DNA of 64,000 nt from Staphylococcus sp. MI 10-1553 (GTDB lineage: Bacteria > Bacillota > Bacilli > Staphylococcales > Staphylococcaceae). The DNA is taken from the NCBI RefSeq assembly GCF_010365305.1, contig NZ_CP048279.1, positions 2,232,001-2,296,000 on the forward strand, given 5' to 3'. Positions 19,667-29,200 of the stretch are shown piece after piece. Position 1 is the stretch's first letter. Each line of letters opens with the position of its first letter. The notes below the pieces were generated by a model. That model was not told the origin of the DNA and made no database searches. It was given only the letters and a program-made list of their open reading frames with translations. The position numbers and the translations under genes were made by a program.

Positions 19667-19723
19667 AAAAAGGAGTGGAAGAGCAACCTAAATATGACAT
19701 TTAGATCCCTTTTTCCACTCCCT
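19667..19723 (-). terminator. Terminator between ndh and ampA
   Basis: GGAGTGGAAAAAG pairs with CTCTTCCACTCC, with TTTTTT following on the minus strand. It lies about 185 nt past the ndh stop; I see no other gene in the gap, so it most likely ends the ndh transcript. Confidence 0.75.
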
Positions 19724-19906
19724 GCAGTTATCATATACATTTTGTTGCACTGTATATGTGTACCGTATGCTTAAAATCTTTTTCTCTAATCAAGCATTGG
19801 ACAGATGAAAATCATGTCGTTTCATCGTCAATGCATTATTTCAAAACCTTACTGAGTGAGACTACGGATTTTAATATTGTCGAATCAAAGCAGGGTCGAT
19901 TGATGC

Positions 19907-21109
19907 TTAAAATTTACCTTTTTTGTAAGCTAAACCTAAACCACCAATTTTAAAGATGGCACGTGTATCAATCACACGTTTCATGAATGCTGCTTTTTTA
20001 CCAATAATTTCACGGCCATAAACGATACCGACACCGTCATGACGACCTAATGAACATACTGTACCACGATCGATATATTTGAAGTTTTCTGTTGGTGCAC
20101 CTTTTAAGATGTTCACAATGTTAGAAGCTGTTTTTTCACCTTGTTGCATTGCGATTTGTGCTGTTGTTGGTAATGGACGGTCGCCACCTTCAGGAATGAA
20201 TGCAGATACGTCACCAATTACGAAGATGTCATCGTAACCCTCGATTGTTAAATCTTGTTTCGTTACAATACGTCCACGTTTAACACCTTCGAATGATTTT
20301 TCCATTAATTGGCTACCACGAACACCTGCAGCCCAAATCACTGTGTTCGCTTCTAATTGTTGCGCTTCGTCATTAATTTTAACAACGAAACCTTTTTCAT
20401 TTGCTGCAACGATAGGTGTGCCGACTTTGAACTCTACACCACGTTGTTCTAAATAGCTAACTGCATGGCTGACAAGCTCATCAGAGAACATTGGTAACAT
20501 TTTTGGCGCAGCTTCTACACAAGTCACTTTTACTTTGCTTTGTTCTACACCATATTTGTTAGCAAGTTCAGGAATACGGTCTGTTAATTCACCTAAAAAT
20601 TCAATTCCAGTGAATCCTGCTCCGCCTACAAGAATCGCTAAGTCTTTGTCGTCTTTTGTTTTTGATGCAGCATAATTTGCAAATTTATCTTCAAGATGGC
20701 GAGAAATTTGACGCGCAGTATTGACATTTTCGATTTGGAAAGCATGTTCTTTCATACCTTCAATACCAAATGTTTCTGACTCAAAGCCTAAAGCAACAAC
20801 TAAAATGTCATATTCGAAAATACCACGTGTTGTTTCAACTTTTTTCGCATTGCGGTCGATTTTTGTCACTTCCGCACGAACGAAATCAACATGTTTTTTC
20901 AACACGTTTTCGATTGGATATAAAACATCCTCATAACTCAATGTACCTGCTGAAGCTTCATGTAACCAAGTTGCTTCATAGTGATAGTCATTTTTGTTGA
21001 TTAAAGTAATCTGTGCGTCTTGTTCTGATAATTTTTTTTGAAGTTTTGTAACAGTTTGTAAGCCCGCATAACCAGCACCTAAAACAAGTACTTTTTTACG
21101 TTCTGCCAT
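19907..21109 (-). CDS. ndh: Type II NADH dehydrogenase
   Basis: A 400-aa peripheral membrane flavoprotein that passes electrons from NADH to menaquinone without pumping protons. FAD-binding GAGYAGL is at the N-terminus, the NAD-binding [14 protein letters not shown] in the middle, and the second FAD contact at [10 protein letters not shown]. The C-terminal helix [14 protein letters not shown] is the usual membrane anchor. The ATG at 21109 has AGGTGA at a good distance; the ATG two codons earlier abuts it. It matches S. aureus Ndh along its whole length. Confidence 0.95.
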   Translation of the reverse strand: MAERKKVLVLGAGYAGLQTVTKLQKKLSEQDAQITLINKNDYHYEATWLHEASAGTLSYEDVLYPIENVLKKHVDFVRAEVTKIDRNAKKVETTRGIFEYDILVVALGFESETFGIEGMKEHAFQIENVNTARQISRHLEDKFANYAASKTKDDKDLAILVGGAGFTGIEFLGELTDRIPELANKYGVEQSKVKVTCVEAAPKMLPMFSDELVSHAVSYLEQRGVEFKVGTPIVAANEKGFVVKINDEAQQLEANTVIWAAGVRGSQLMEKSFEGVKRGRIVTKQDLTIEGYDDIFVIGDVSAFIPEGGDRPLPTTAQIAMQQGEKTASNIVNILKGAPTENFKYIDRGTVCSLGRHDGVGIVYGREIIGKKAAFMKRVIDTRAIFKIGGLGLAYKKGKF

Positions 21110-21553
21110 TTGCATTCACCTATTCTTTCGTAAATATAATCAATTTCCAATAATACTGTATACCCTCTCAATTTTCACAGTACACAAAATTGTAAAATGT
21201 TGTCATTAATAAGTGTATAGTTTTTTATTATTGAATTCAAGTTAATACCCTATAAGTTTTCAACAGATTTTCATTATTTTTGTCGCTCGCTTTTTCAATC
21301 CTTCTTACTTTTCTATTTTTTAATGGATTGTGACGAGTCAAATTATCATAAGTGCGCTTGACTCATGCTATGACACCTACTTGACCTCGTTTGAATGCAT
21401 CCCTGTCATACGAAGAAAACCGAGACGATTCGACATGACGAAAAGTCTCGGATATTCAATATAACTGTGTGGTTGATCTCATATGTTACATTTCAGTCTT
21501 TTTAAGCGTGACAAAAACCGTATTAAAAAGGATATCGTCCTCCATTCACCCCA
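21110..21553. other. Promoter and spacer between the sufA-like gene and ndh
   Basis: About 440 nt of AT-rich DNA without a credible gene. Near 21410-21460 a GAAAACCGAGACGATTCGACATGACGAAAAGTCTCGG block forms a hairpin (CCGAGAC with GTCTCGG), possibly a terminator for the minus-strand gene upstream. Confidence 0.4.
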
Positions 21554-21913
21554 TTAACAACTTTCTGGTGAACCTGCTGCCTGCGCTGTTCTGAATGAGC
21601 TACCACAACCACATGAGGCAATCGCGTTCGGATTATCGATTTGGAAACCGCCACCCATAAGAGATTGTTTGAAGTCAATTGTTGTGCCATTTAAAATCGG
21701 CGCGTCTTCTTTATCTACAAGTACTTTTAAACCGAAAAATTCAAGTACTTCATCGTTTTCACCTGGTTCAGCTTCAGCAGTCATGCCGTACGTTAAACCT
21801 GTACAACCCCCACCGTTTACTTTCACTTTTAAATAACCATCTGCCATATCATTTTGTTTCAACATATCTTTCACTTCATATGCTGCTGCTTCTGTCAAAT
21901 TGACTACCGCCAT
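21554..21913 (-). CDS. sufA: A-type Fe-S cluster carrier (HesB/IscA/SufA family)
   Basis: A 119-aa cytoplasmic protein that receives and delivers Fe-S clusters. The three conserved cysteines are present: C37 in GGGCTGLTYGM and C99/C101 in the C-terminal SCGCGSSF. An unusual short tail (RTAQAAGSPESC) adds a fourth, terminal cysteine. With Nfu (24.3 kb), the suf operon (40-46 kb) and LipA it makes this window rich in Fe-S functions. The spacing to yuzB (12 nt) shows they form one unit. Confidence 0.9.
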   Translation of the reverse strand: MAVVNLTEAAAYEVKDMLKQNDMADGYLKVKVNGGGCTGLTYGMTAEAEPGENDEVLEFFGLKVLVDKEDAPILNGTTIDFKQSLMGGGFQIDNPNAIASCGCGSSFRTAQAAGSPESC

Positions 21914-21925
21914 GTTTTAGCCTCC

Positions 21926-22162
21926 TTAAAAAATCCACGTTTCTTCTATATGCTTATAAATATTTTGCAATAAATCGTCTGGCGTATCACCTTCGACTAT
22001 ATCTCCATTCACAAGTGCGTAAAGCCCCGACGAACAAATTCCACAGTTTTGAAGGCAACCATAATCTAGAACGTCCACTCCCGGATCATTTTCTAAAGTT
22101 TGGTAAACAACTTCTGAACCTCTCGCCATATTAGAAATACAAAACTCGACAATCGGATTCAT
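21926..22162 (-). CDS. YuzB family protein (DUF1450, UPF0349)
   Basis: A 78-aa small protein with cysteines C8, C36, C40 and C43 ([12 protein letters not shown]), an arrangement suggesting a metal or disulfide site. The family has no assigned activity. Start 22162 ([11 protein letters not shown]) follows GAGGGTG and matches the family N-terminus; upstream in-frame codons do not. It sits immediately upstream of the sufA-like gene, so a role linked to Fe-S or redox chemistry is an inference from context. Confidence 0.85.
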   Translation of the reverse strand: MNPIVEFCISNMARGSEVVYQTLENDPGVDVLDYGCLQNCGICSSGLYALVNGDIVEGDTPDDLLQNIYKHIEETWIF

Positions 22163-22452
22163 TTTACACCCTCTTCTATGTTTTAATGTTATCAGTATAA
22201 CAAATTTTAGAACGGACATCTATGTGACGGCTCATGTTAACGCTTTATCATGCGCGTGGGTTTGATTGAAAAAATTGGTTTATGAAAAATTTTGAAAGCA
22301 TGTGTTTTCCTTTGTTTGTGTGGCTTTCGAAAAAGGGATATAATTAAGTTCAGAGCTATTATCAATAACATGAACGGTACCTATTTCGTTTTGTGGGGAG
22401 TCCATTGCTGAAATAGATATCGGAATATACATCACTAAAGAGGGGTATCAAA
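22163..22452. other. Divergent promoter region and leader of the NDH-2-like gene
   Basis: TATAAT near 22336-22341 is a good -10 box for the plus-strand gene. It would leave a leader of about 105 nt containing CTATTTCG...TGAAATAG (about 22381-22417) as a possible stem. I recognise no known riboswitch class. Confidence 0.4.
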
Positions 22453-23517
22453 ATGAAGAATTTAGTATTGCTGGGCGGCGGTTATGGTAACATGCGCATT
22501 ATGTCTAAAATTTTACCAGACGCGCTTCCAAATGATTATAATATAACGTTAATCGATCGGATGCCTTACCATGGGCTTAAAACAGAATTTTATGCATTAG
22601 CTGCTGGCTCTAAATCTGATAAAGAGGTACGTGTTAATTTCCCACAACATGACAGAACCCACACAGTATACGGAGAAATTACAGATATCGATTTAGACAA
22701 TCAAATCATTTCTGTAGGTCAAACAAAAGTCGATTACGATGAATTAGTGATCGGTCTAGGCTGCGAAGATAAATACCACAATGTCCCGGGTGCTAAAGAA
22801 CATACGTACAGCATTCAAACTTTACATGACGCTCGTAAAACTTACCACGATATTTCTGATCTTCCTACTCATGCAACAGTCGGTATTGTCGGTGCTGGTT
22901 TAAGCGGTATCGAACTTGCGAGTGCATTACGTGAAAGCCGCAGCGATTTGAAAATCTACTTATACGATCGCGGTGAGCGTATTTTAAATCAATTCCCTGA
23001 AAAATTAAGTAATTATGTTAAAAAATGGTTCGATCAACACGATGTCACAGTCGTGCCTAATTCTGATATCGTCAAAGTTGAACCAGGTATACTTTATAAT
23101 AAAGAAACAAAAAATGAACACGACCTCATCGTCTGGACTGCAGGTATTCAACCTGTCGAAATCGTGCGTAATCTTCCAGTCGACTTAAGTCGTAGTCATC
23201 GCGTCATGGTGAACCAATATCACCAAATCCCAACGTATCCTAATGTATATGTTGTCGGGGACTGTGCGAACTTGCCACATGCACCGAGCGCACAACTCGC
23301 TGAAGAACAAGCAGACCAAATCGCGATGGTGTTAACTACATTGTGGAAAGGTAAAAGTTTACCTGAAAAAATGCCTGAAATTAAAATTCAAGGCTTCTTA
23401 GGTTCTCTAGGTGAAAAGAAAGGTTTCGCTTATTTGATGGACACAACAGTCACAGGACGTTTGGCTTCCATCTTGAAATCAGGCGTGCTTTGGTTGTATA
23501 AACATCACAACGGATAG
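22453..23517 (+). CDS. NDH-2-like FAD-dependent NAD(P) oxidoreductase (YutJ family)
   Basis: A 354-aa pyridine nucleotide-disulfide family flavoprotein. FAD site GGGYGNM near residue 8, NAD(P) site GIVGAGLSGIELA at about 144-156, and the ATG-like VYVVGDCANLP near 275. It is shorter than Ndh and more distant; the electron acceptor is unknown, although a second type II NADH dehydrogenase is the likeliest role. The C-terminus KSGVLWLYKHHNG could touch the membrane. AGAGGGG precedes the ATG. Confidence 0.82.
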   Translation: MKNLVLLGGGYGNMRIMSKILPDALPNDYNITLIDRMPYHGLKTEFYALAAGSKSDKEVRVNFPQHDRTHTVYGEITDIDLDNQIISVGQTKVDYDELVIGLGCEDKYHNVPGAKEHTYSIQTLHDARKTYHDISDLPTHATVGIVGAGLSGIELASALRESRSDLKIYLYDRGERILNQFPEKLSNYVKKWFDQHDVTVVPNSDIVKVEPGILYNKETKNEHDLIVWTAGIQPVEIVRNLPVDLSRSHRVMVNQYHQIPTYPNVYVVGDCANLPHAPSAQLAEEQADQIAMVLTTLWKGKSLPEKMPEIKIQGFLGSLGEKKGFAYLMDTTVTGRLASILKSGVLWLYKHHNG

Positions 23518-23556
23518 AATTTGAGTTATCACTTTTCATTTATACTATATTTTTAT

Positions 23557-23623
23557 AAATGCCAATATGAGCTTGCGTTCCCAGAGGTTGACCCTCGGGA
23601 GCCTCGCCCATTTTGGCATTTTT
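23557..23623. terminator. Long bidirectional hairpin between convergent genes
   Basis: AAATGCCAATATGAGC pairs imperfectly with GCCCATTTTGGCATTT, enclosing TTCCCAGAGGTTGACCCTCGGGA, which itself can pair. T runs flank both sides. Part of the inner sequence resembles blocks in other intergenic repeats here. Confidence 0.7.
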
Positions 23624-23890
23624 ATATTGAGGATACTAAAGTCATATATCCAATGTTTTGAAAATAAAAAAACAAAAATGCTTATTTTTTACTCTAAATT
23701 AAGTTGCGTTTATTCATTATTTAAATAGCTCTGATTCTCATAAAACGATTTGGTGTTGGGACGACTTGAAAATCTAATCTTAACTATTTTTCGGTCACTC
23801 TATACATATGAATAAAGTCACAAAAAGTTTAATTTACATTAAAAACGGTAAGTGCTGATTCACACTCACCGCAATTGATCTAGACTTCCC
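23624..23890. other. AT-rich spacer downstream of yuzD
   Basis: Contains AACGGTAAGTGCTGATTCACACTCACCG near 23844-23872 (CGGTGAGTG...CACTTACCG), a hairpin likely to end the yuzD transcript. Nothing else seen. Confidence 0.45.
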
Positions 23891-24220
23891 CTATTCTGCT
23901 GATACTTCAAAGTTGTGCTCAATAAAACGTTTAATCGGCTTCAATTGAACATAACCATCTGCCACATATTCATCATTCATCGTCACAAGCGGATAAAACA
24001 ATTCATCCTCTTGTATTTGTCCAATAAACTGCATATCATGGTCCGACAAATTATCTTGTGACCCCATAATATCAATATACGTATATTCAAAATCGATGTT
24101 TGGATATTTTCGTGGTAATAATGTTTTCAACCAATCATACGTGTTTTCCGAACTGGGCGCATTCACGCAACTTGCACAAACGACTTCTGCACCATAAACA
24201 ACTACGCTTACCTTTTCCAT
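23891..24220 (-). CDS. YuzD family protein (DUF1462), thioredoxin-like
   Basis: A 109-aa protein with a thioredoxin-like start, VVVYGAEVVCASCVNAPSS, carrying CxxC at about residues 15-18. DUF1462 (YuzD) proteins resemble disulfide oxidoreductases but have no proven function. AGGGGGATGGCT places the start at 24220; the ATG at 24226 lies too close to that site. It is divergent from nfu with a 100-nt shared promoter region. Confidence 0.85.
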   Translation of the reverse strand: MEKVSVVVYGAEVVCASCVNAPSSENTYDWLKTLLPRKYPNIDFEYTYIDIMGSQDNLSDHDMQFIGQIQEDELFYPLVTMNDEYVADGYVQLKPIKRFIEHNFEVSAE

Positions 24221-24323
24221 AGCCATCCCCCTAACTGATTCGATAGATTTTTTGTACTGATTCTATTATAATAAAAAGATAAGGATAAAATGAACCATTT
24301 AAATTTGAAAGGAGGCATTACAC

Positions 24324-24566
24324 ATGCCAACTGAAAATGCTACAATGTACGATCAAGTTGCAGAAGTCATTGAGAAATTACGCCCGTTCTTATTACGTGA
24401 CGGCGGTGACTGTGAACTTGTCGACGTGGAAGATGGTATTGTAAAACTTCAATTACTCGGTGCTTGTGGGACATGTCCAAGTAGTACAATTACTTTAAAA
24501 GCTGGTATTGAGCGTGCATTAGTAGAAGAAGTACCAGGTGTTGTCGAGGTCGAACAAGTATTCTAA
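24324..24566 (+). CDS. nfu: NifU-family Fe-S protein Nfu
   Basis: An 80-aa Nfu domain protein that carries Fe-S clusters to apoproteins such as aconitase. The cluster-binding CGTCPSS (cysteines about 50 and 53) is intact, with the usual [15 protein letters not shown]-terminus. GAAAGGAGG precedes the ATG. It is a single-gene unit ended by a strong terminator. Confidence 0.93.
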   Translation: MPTENATMYDQVAEVIEKLRPFLLRDGGDCELVDVEDGIVKLQLLGACGTCPSSTITLKAGIERALVEEVPGVVEVEQVF

Positions 24567-24606
24567 CAACATGTTGAATTCAATGTTGTATTTCATATGA
24601 GATGAT

Positions 24607-24644
24607 AAAAGAGCTGGGATATTCGGTTTCCCGGCTCTTTTTTT
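24607..24644 (+). terminator. Terminator after nfu
   Basis: AAAGAGCTGGGA pairs with TCCCGGCTCTTT and a run of T residues follows. It lies just ahead of the convergent hydroxyacid dehydrogenase stop, so it can also serve the minus strand. Confidence 0.9.
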
Positions 24645-24655
24645 ATGTTGAAATG

Positions 24656-25621
24656 CTAATCTGCTTTAACTTGATTGCGTGGCTTTTGACCTTCTAAAAC
24701 ATCTTTAATATTTAATAAACACGTTTGAATCATTTGGTCGCGTGTAAGTACAGTCGCACTACCGATATGTGGTGTGACAATCACATTCGGATATTGAAGT
24801 AACGGATGATCTGTACGAATCGGTTCATCGCGTACGACATCTAAGCCACAGCCTGCAATTTCTCCTGTTTCAATCGCTTCAACGAGATCTTCTTCCACAA
24901 CTAAATCACCACGACCGATATTAATGAAAATCGCGTCATTGCGCATGTTTTGGAATACTTCTTTATTGAATTTATTTTGCGTCTCAGGTGTAGACGGTGC
25001 TGTACAAATGACAAAATCACTTTCTTTAATCAATTTATCAAAAGATGTGTAAAACGCACCTAATTCTTGTTCAGCTTGAATATTTCGCGAACGGTTGTGG
25101 TATAAAATATCAGCGTGGAATCCTTTTAAACGACGCACAAAGGCACGACCAATCTCACCCATTCCAAAAATACCGACTTTCGAATGGTAAATATCTTTGC
25201 CGGCTAACAAATAAGGGCCCCAACTTTCCCATTTACCGTCTTGTACATATTTTTCTGCTTCTACGATACGTCGAGACGTTGCCATCATAAGCGCAAAGCC
25301 TAATTCAGCTGTTGTCTCAGTAAGCACATGTGGTGTGTTTGAAATTTCGACTTCATGTTGCGCTGCTGCATGTAAATCAATATTGTCGTAACCTACAGCC
25401 ATATTGGCGACGACTTTCAAATTCGGTGCCGCTTCAAACAAAGTGGCATCGATTTTTTCACTCAACGTTACAAGTATCGCTGTTTTATCTTGGACTGCTG
25501 CTAAAAATTTCTCGCGTGGCATAGGTGTTAGTTCATGATCCCACATTTCAACTTCGCCTAAAGTTTCAAGACGTTCTACAAATTTTTGTGGAATACGTCG
25601 TGTTACTAAAATTTTTTCCAT
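24656..25621 (-). CDS. D-isomer 2-hydroxyacid dehydrogenase (glyoxylate/hydroxypyruvate reductase type)
   Basis: A 321-aa NAD(P)-dependent dehydrogenase that reduces 2-keto acids to D-2-hydroxy acids. Substrate-loop NMAVGYDNID (about 72-81), NAD-binding GIFGMGEIGRAFVRRLKGF (about 149-167), catalytic arginine in NIGRGDLV, glutamate in DVVRDEP and histidine in TPHIGSAT are all present. Glyoxylate reductase-like by pattern; the substrate is not decided. It sits 6 nt after the HAD phosphatase gene, in a three-gene unit. Confidence 0.88.
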   Translation of the reverse strand: MEKILVTRRIPQKFVERLETLGEVEMWDHELTPMPREKFLAAVQDKTAILVTLSEKIDATLFEAAPNLKVVANMAVGYDNIDLHAAAQHEVEISNTPHVLTETTAELGFALMMATSRRIVEAEKYVQDGKWESWGPYLLAGKDIYHSKVGIFGMGEIGRAFVRRLKGFHADILYHNRSRNIQAEQELGAFYTSFDKLIKESDFVICTAPSTPETQNKFNKEVFQNMRNDAIFINIGRGDLVVEEDLVEAIETGEIAGCGLDVVRDEPIRTDHPLLQYPNVIVTPHIGSATVLTRDQMIQTCLLNIKDVLEGQKPRNQVKAD

Positions 25622-25627
25622 CTCTCA

Positions 25628-26413
25628 TCACTCGCCTTTGATTAATTGTTCACGTAACTCATTCAAATCTTTCACACTATAAGTTGGTGGTACATCACGT
25701 TGCATTACTTCTTCTTTCGACGTCACACCTGTTTGAACATGAATCGTATCGATGCCAAAGTTAATACCTGCCATAATATCCGTATCATACAAATCACCAA
25801 TCATCGCCACTTCATCCTTATTCAATTGCAACACTTCTAACGACTTTTCCATAATTGGTGTTTCAGGTTTACCAATAAAAATCGGCTGTTGCTTCGATGA
25901 CACAGTGACGACGCTTGTTAAAGAACCGTTGCCTGGTAAAAAGCCTTGTTCTTTAGGAATCGATGGGTCCGGATTTGTAGAAATAAATGTGGCACCGTTT
26001 TGAACTGCTAACGTTGCTGTCGTTAATTTTTCATAAGTAATCGCTTCGTCCAATCCTACAACGACGTAATCGACATCGATATCATTTTTAAGTTGTAAGC
26101 CCGCCTCTTCTAATGCTGTCGCCAATCCAGAGCCCCCAATCATAAATACTGTGGCACCTGGCTTTTCGCTATCAATATAATCTGCTGTTGCCATAGCTGA
26201 CGTAATGACTTCTTGTGGTTTTGCGTCAATGGCCATCGTCGTTAATTTTTCCACTACATCGACGGGTGCTTTCGTCGAATTATTCGTGACGTATAAATGT
26301 GGAATTTGATTTTCATTTAAGTAATCAATAAATTCAGATGCACCCTCAATTTTTTGATTACCTTTATACATCGTTCCATCCAAGTCGATTAAATAGCCTT
26401 TATATGCTTTCAT
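25628..26413 (-). CDS. HAD-superfamily IIA phosphatase (NagD/YutF-like)
   Basis: A 261-aa HAD hydrolase with C2 cap. Motif I is DLDGTMYKG at residues 10-18, motif II VTNNSTK near 42, and motif [12 protein letters not shown] near 214. NagD-type enzymes remove phosphate from nucleotides or sugar phosphates; the YutF group probably has a housekeeping metabolite-repair role. The gene directly follows (3 nt) the HepT-like gene and precedes the hydroxyacid dehydrogenase, which suggests one transcript. Confidence 0.88.
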   Translation of the reverse strand: MKAYKGYLIDLDGTMYKGNQKIEGASEFIDYLNENQIPHLYVTNNSTKAPVDVVEKLTTMAIDAKPQEVITSAMATADYIDSEKPGATVFMIGGSGLATALEEAGLQLKNDIDVDYVVVGLDEAITYEKLTTATLAVQNGATFISTNPDPSIPKEQGFLPGNGSLTSVVTVSSKQQPIFIGKPETPIMEKSLEVLQLNKDEVAMIGDLYDTDIMAGINFGIDTIHVQTGVTSKEEVMQRDVPPTYSVKDLNELREQLIKGE

Positions 26414-26416
26414 TGC

Positions 26417-26848
26417 TTATTGCGCTCCTTTTCCAAATGCTGTTACAGGGACATTTTCATTTTCTAAAAACTGTAAAACTTCTTCAATAAACTGCTCATA
26501 AAATGGGACTGTTTGATCAAATAATGGGATTAACTGCGCTGGGTCTAATGTATCGTAATAGTGCACGAACTGACGACGCACATCAATCGTGTTGTGTAAA
26601 GCGTGCTGGGTCTCTTTAGAAATAGCACCCTCGAGTTCTAAAATATCAATCACATCTTTATAATTGCCTGGGTCTCTCAAAATAAAGGCATCGATAATCA
26701 TGTTGCCGATATCGACTGAGGACTCAATCAACATTTGCGCGACACGTTCAAATGCGTAATGATTCGATTTTACCGCCTCATAATCTTCAGTAAGTTGTTT
26801 TAAATATTTTAATTTCGTTTCTAATTGCGTTTTATCAACAAAATACAC
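26417..26848 (-). CDS. DUF86 / HepT-like protein without a nucleotidyltransferase partner (YutE type)
   Basis: A 143-aa all-helical protein of the HepT (HEPN) superfamily. The RX4HXY ribonuclease-type motif is exactly present as RRQFVHYY near residues 103-110. HepT usually pairs with an MntA antitoxin that AMPylates the tyrosines; none is adjacent here, as in other Firmicutes YutE loci. I start at the GTG 26848 because AGGGGTGA lies eight bases upstream and the product (MYFVDKTQLE) then matches staphylococcal relatives; upstream ATGs lack a ribosome site. Confidence 0.8.
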   Translation of the reverse strand: MYFVDKTQLETKLKYLKQLTEDYEAVKSNHYAFERVAQMLIESSVDIGNMIIDAFILRDPGNYKDVIDILELEGAISKETQHALHNTIDVRRQFVHYYDTLDPAQLIPLFDQTVPFYEQFIEEVLQFLENENVPVTAFGKGAQ

Positions 26849-26948
26849 TTTATGGTCACCCCTATTCCTCTCTATCATATCATAATTTTGCAAGCAACTT
26901 CATTTATCGCTATACTTGCCTTAACATGATTTTAAAGGAGTTACACAC

Positions 26949-27215
26949 ATGATAGATATGTTTTTATATGATGATATCGAACCTTCTCAAATTCGTTTTG
27001 TTGGCTTTGTTGGTGAACATAGCCGTTATGATTTAGTGTTGATTCAAACGGATCGTCATTATGGTAAGACGTTAGTGTTGAATACGCAGACGAATAAGTT
27101 TGGGATTATTGGGACGGATGATTTAGAGGAAGAAGGTTATATTGCTTATATTTTAGGTGTGAGTGAAACAGAAGGCGATGAGATTACGGCTTATTTGCAT
27201 GAAGTGATTCAGTAG
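26949..27215 (+). CDS. DUF3055 family protein
   Basis: An 88-aa cytoplasmic protein typical of staphylococci and bacilli, recognised from IRFVGFVGEHSRYDLVLIQTDRHYGKTLVLNTQ, without known function. AAAGGAG precedes the ATG. It is alone on the plus strand and is followed by a repeat region rather than a simple terminator. Confidence 0.82.
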   Translation: MIDMFLYDDIEPSQIRFVGFVGEHSRYDLVLIQTDRHYGKTLVLNTQTNKFGIIGTDDLEEEGYIAYILGVSETEGDEITAYLHEVIQ

Positions 27216-27822
27216 AGGGTTGATAAGCATTACGAATACTTACTTTTCCTTGGTTCATCCGATTGCCGAACCGTACTGTGCTTTCCCAGGGACTGCCCTC
27301 GCAAGGCTGACTAGACTTCTCAAAAGCACAAGCATTGAGAAGTCAGACAGCTACTGCGCTAAGCAGTAGCCACTATCAAAATTAAAAGATATTATTTGGT
27401 TTTCAACTTTATCCCTCGGGAGTCTTGCACGGTGTTGGGCAATCTTGGAACAGGAAAGATAATGGCACACCACAAAAGGTGATTATATTTGTGATGATAG
27501 TACGAAATATAATCAAACCTTAGATGATATCAACCATTTCTATCAATTTTTCGACCAACTAAAATAAGGAAAAACGAAAAAATCATGCTTCTGTAACGCT
27601 ATTTGTCGGTTTTCCAGAGCATAAATTAATGACGCCCTACTTGTTATGTTTAAAAATATATCATTCCTTATGACTTCAACACTTCTCTCTTATGCCATAC
27701 TTTCTTGCTTCAGAATTCACTTTAACACTCAATGATTAAAATCCCAATTAAAAACAGCATGCACACAATGAAGTTATCTAAACTTTACTATGCACACGCT
27801 GCTCATTTATCATTCAATTGAT
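27216..27822. other. Intergenic region holding a structured repeat
   Basis: About 600 nt without a credible gene. The repeat copy listed next fills 27288-27425. From 27480 to 27570 a short frame with TRNIIKP-like residues is too small to call. A hairpin AAAACAGCATGCACACAATG...CATGCACACGCTG-type spans about 27750-27805, possibly a terminator for yutD. Confidence 0.4.
27288..27425 (-). repeat. Structured intergenic repeat, copy 2
   Basis: The complement matches copy 1 almost base for base from GATAAAGTTGAAAAC through GGCTGAC/GTCAGCC. Its first stem is fully restored here (GCTACTGC with GCAGTAGC), and the second stem TTGAGAAGTCAGAC pairs with GTCTAG...CTTCTCAA. Compensating stem changes between copies suggest the structure matters. 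Confidence 0.75.
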
Positions 27823-28188
27823 TTAATCTTGTATTGTCGGTTGTATTTTGACATCCTTCAATTTATCTGTTGCATCAATAGGCGCATCATGTCCTAATTG
27901 TTGTTCGACTTCTGCTTTTGAAAGTCGACGTACGACAAAGTAGGCACATCCAAAATTACAATATTCATAGAGATAATCTTGTATCGTTGAAAAGCGTTTG
28001 TTAAAATCTGCTTTTTTATAGGAATCATGATAAAAGCCCTTTAATCTCAATTGATCGTAACCATAATCCCCAACGACAAAGTCATATTTATCTAGAATTT
28101 CAGAATATCTCGCAATAAAATCATCTTCATTGAATCCATCTTTATATGACGTTAATAATTCAAAATAATGGTTTCCTACTTTAATCAT
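27823..28188 (-). CDS. yutD: YutD family protein (DUF1027)
   Basis: A 121-aa protein with the family pattern YDFVVGDYGYDQLRLKGFY and a cysteine in CNFGCAYFVVRRL. Function is unknown. It lies 18 nt after lipA on the same strand, and this lipA-yutD order recurs in Firmicutes, so a link to lipoate or Fe-S metabolism is conceivable but only from context. Confidence 0.87.
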   Translation of the reverse strand: MIKVGNHYFELLTSYKDGFNEDDFIARYSEILDKYDFVVGDYGYDQLRLKGFYHDSYKKADFNKRFSTIQDYLYEYCNFGCAYFVVRRLSKAEVEQQLGHDAPIDATDKLKDVKIQPTIQD

Positions 28189-28206
28189 ACGTTCATCACC
28201 TGGTTC

Positions 28207-29124
28207 TTATAATTTAAGTTGTTCTTCACCAAGTCGATGTTTCGCTTTTGCTGCTTCATTTACTTGTTCATCTGCATGGTAAGAACTACGCACTAATGGA
28301 CCCGCTTGACAATGTTTGAAGCCTTTTTCCATCGCAACTTTACGCAATTTACCAAATTCTAATGGTGTGTAGTATTTTTGAACTTTTAAATGTTTACGAG
28401 AAGGTTGTAAATATTGACCGATTGTTAAAATATCTACACCGTTCGCACGTAAATCATCCATCGTTTCGTGAAGTTCTTCAATTGTTTCGCCTAATCCCAC
28501 CATAATACTTGATTTTGTCGGGATGTCTGGTTGCAATTCTTTAGAACGACGTAAAAATTCTAATGTACGATCGTAAGTGGCACGCGCACGCACTCTTGGT
28601 GTTAAGCGACGTACTGTTTCGATGTTGTGGTTTAAAATGTCTGGACGTGCAGCCATTAATGTTTCTAACGCTTCATAGTCGCCACCCATGTCAGAAGGTA
28701 AAATTTCAATTGTTGTGAATGGGTTCAGCTCACGAACTTTACGTACTGTTTCAGCGTAAACATTTGAACCCGCATCTTTCAAGTCATCACGCGCTACTGC
28801 AGTGATGACGACGTGTTTCAAGTTCATTTGTTTGACTGAATCAGCGACACGTTCTGGCTCACCTAAGTCCAACTCATTTGGTAAACCTGTTTTAACTGCG
28901 CAGAAACGACATGCACGTGTACAAACATCACCCAAAATCATAAATGTAGCCGTACGACGCTCACCCCAGCACTCGTGGATGTTTGGACATTTTGCTTCCT
29001 CACATACAGTATGTAGCCCCTTTTCGCGCATCATTTTCTTTAACCCTGTGTAGTTCTCGTTTGTGTTTAACTTTATTTTAAGCCAATCTGGTTTGCGTAA
29101 AATTTCTTCATTTTTTGTAGCCAT
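28207..29124 (-). CDS. lipA: Lipoyl synthase
   Basis: A 305-aa radical-SAM enzyme that inserts two sulfur atoms into octanoyl groups on carrier proteins such as GcvH (also in this window) and the E2 subunits. The auxiliary cluster [12 protein letters not shown] (about 43-54) and the radical-[11 protein letters not shown] (about 69-76) are intact. Start 29124 (MATKNEEIL) follows GGGAGG at a slightly long distance and gives the 305-aa length I recall for S. aureus; longer in-frame starts run into the yunD gene. Confidence 0.97.
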   Translation of the reverse strand: MATKNEEILRKPDWLKIKLNTNENYTGLKKMMREKGLHTVCEEAKCPNIHECWGERRTATFMILGDVCTRACRFCAVKTGLPNELDLGEPERVADSVKQMNLKHVVITAVARDDLKDAGSNVYAETVRKVRELNPFTTIEILPSDMGGDYEALETLMAARPDILNHNIETVRRLTPRVRARATYDRTLEFLRRSKELQPDIPTKSSIMVGLGETIEELHETMDDLRANGVDILTIGQYLQPSRKHLKVQKYYTPLEFGKLRKVAMEKGFKHCQAGPLVRSSYHADEQVNEAAKAKHRLGEEQLKL

Positions 29125-29200
29125 AACAGCGGAAAACCTCCCATAATTTATAGGTCTTACTATATTATAACGAACTTTACAAGAAATTAAAATCTCCTGT

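Noticed and set aside
19756..19953. Plus-strand frame of 65 codons between ampA and ndh
   Set aside because: No ribosome site, overlaps the end of ndh on the other strand, and the translation has no family resemblance.
27480..27570. Possible small gene after repeat copy 2
   Set aside because: The frame is short, has no start with a ribosome site, and shows no conserved pattern.
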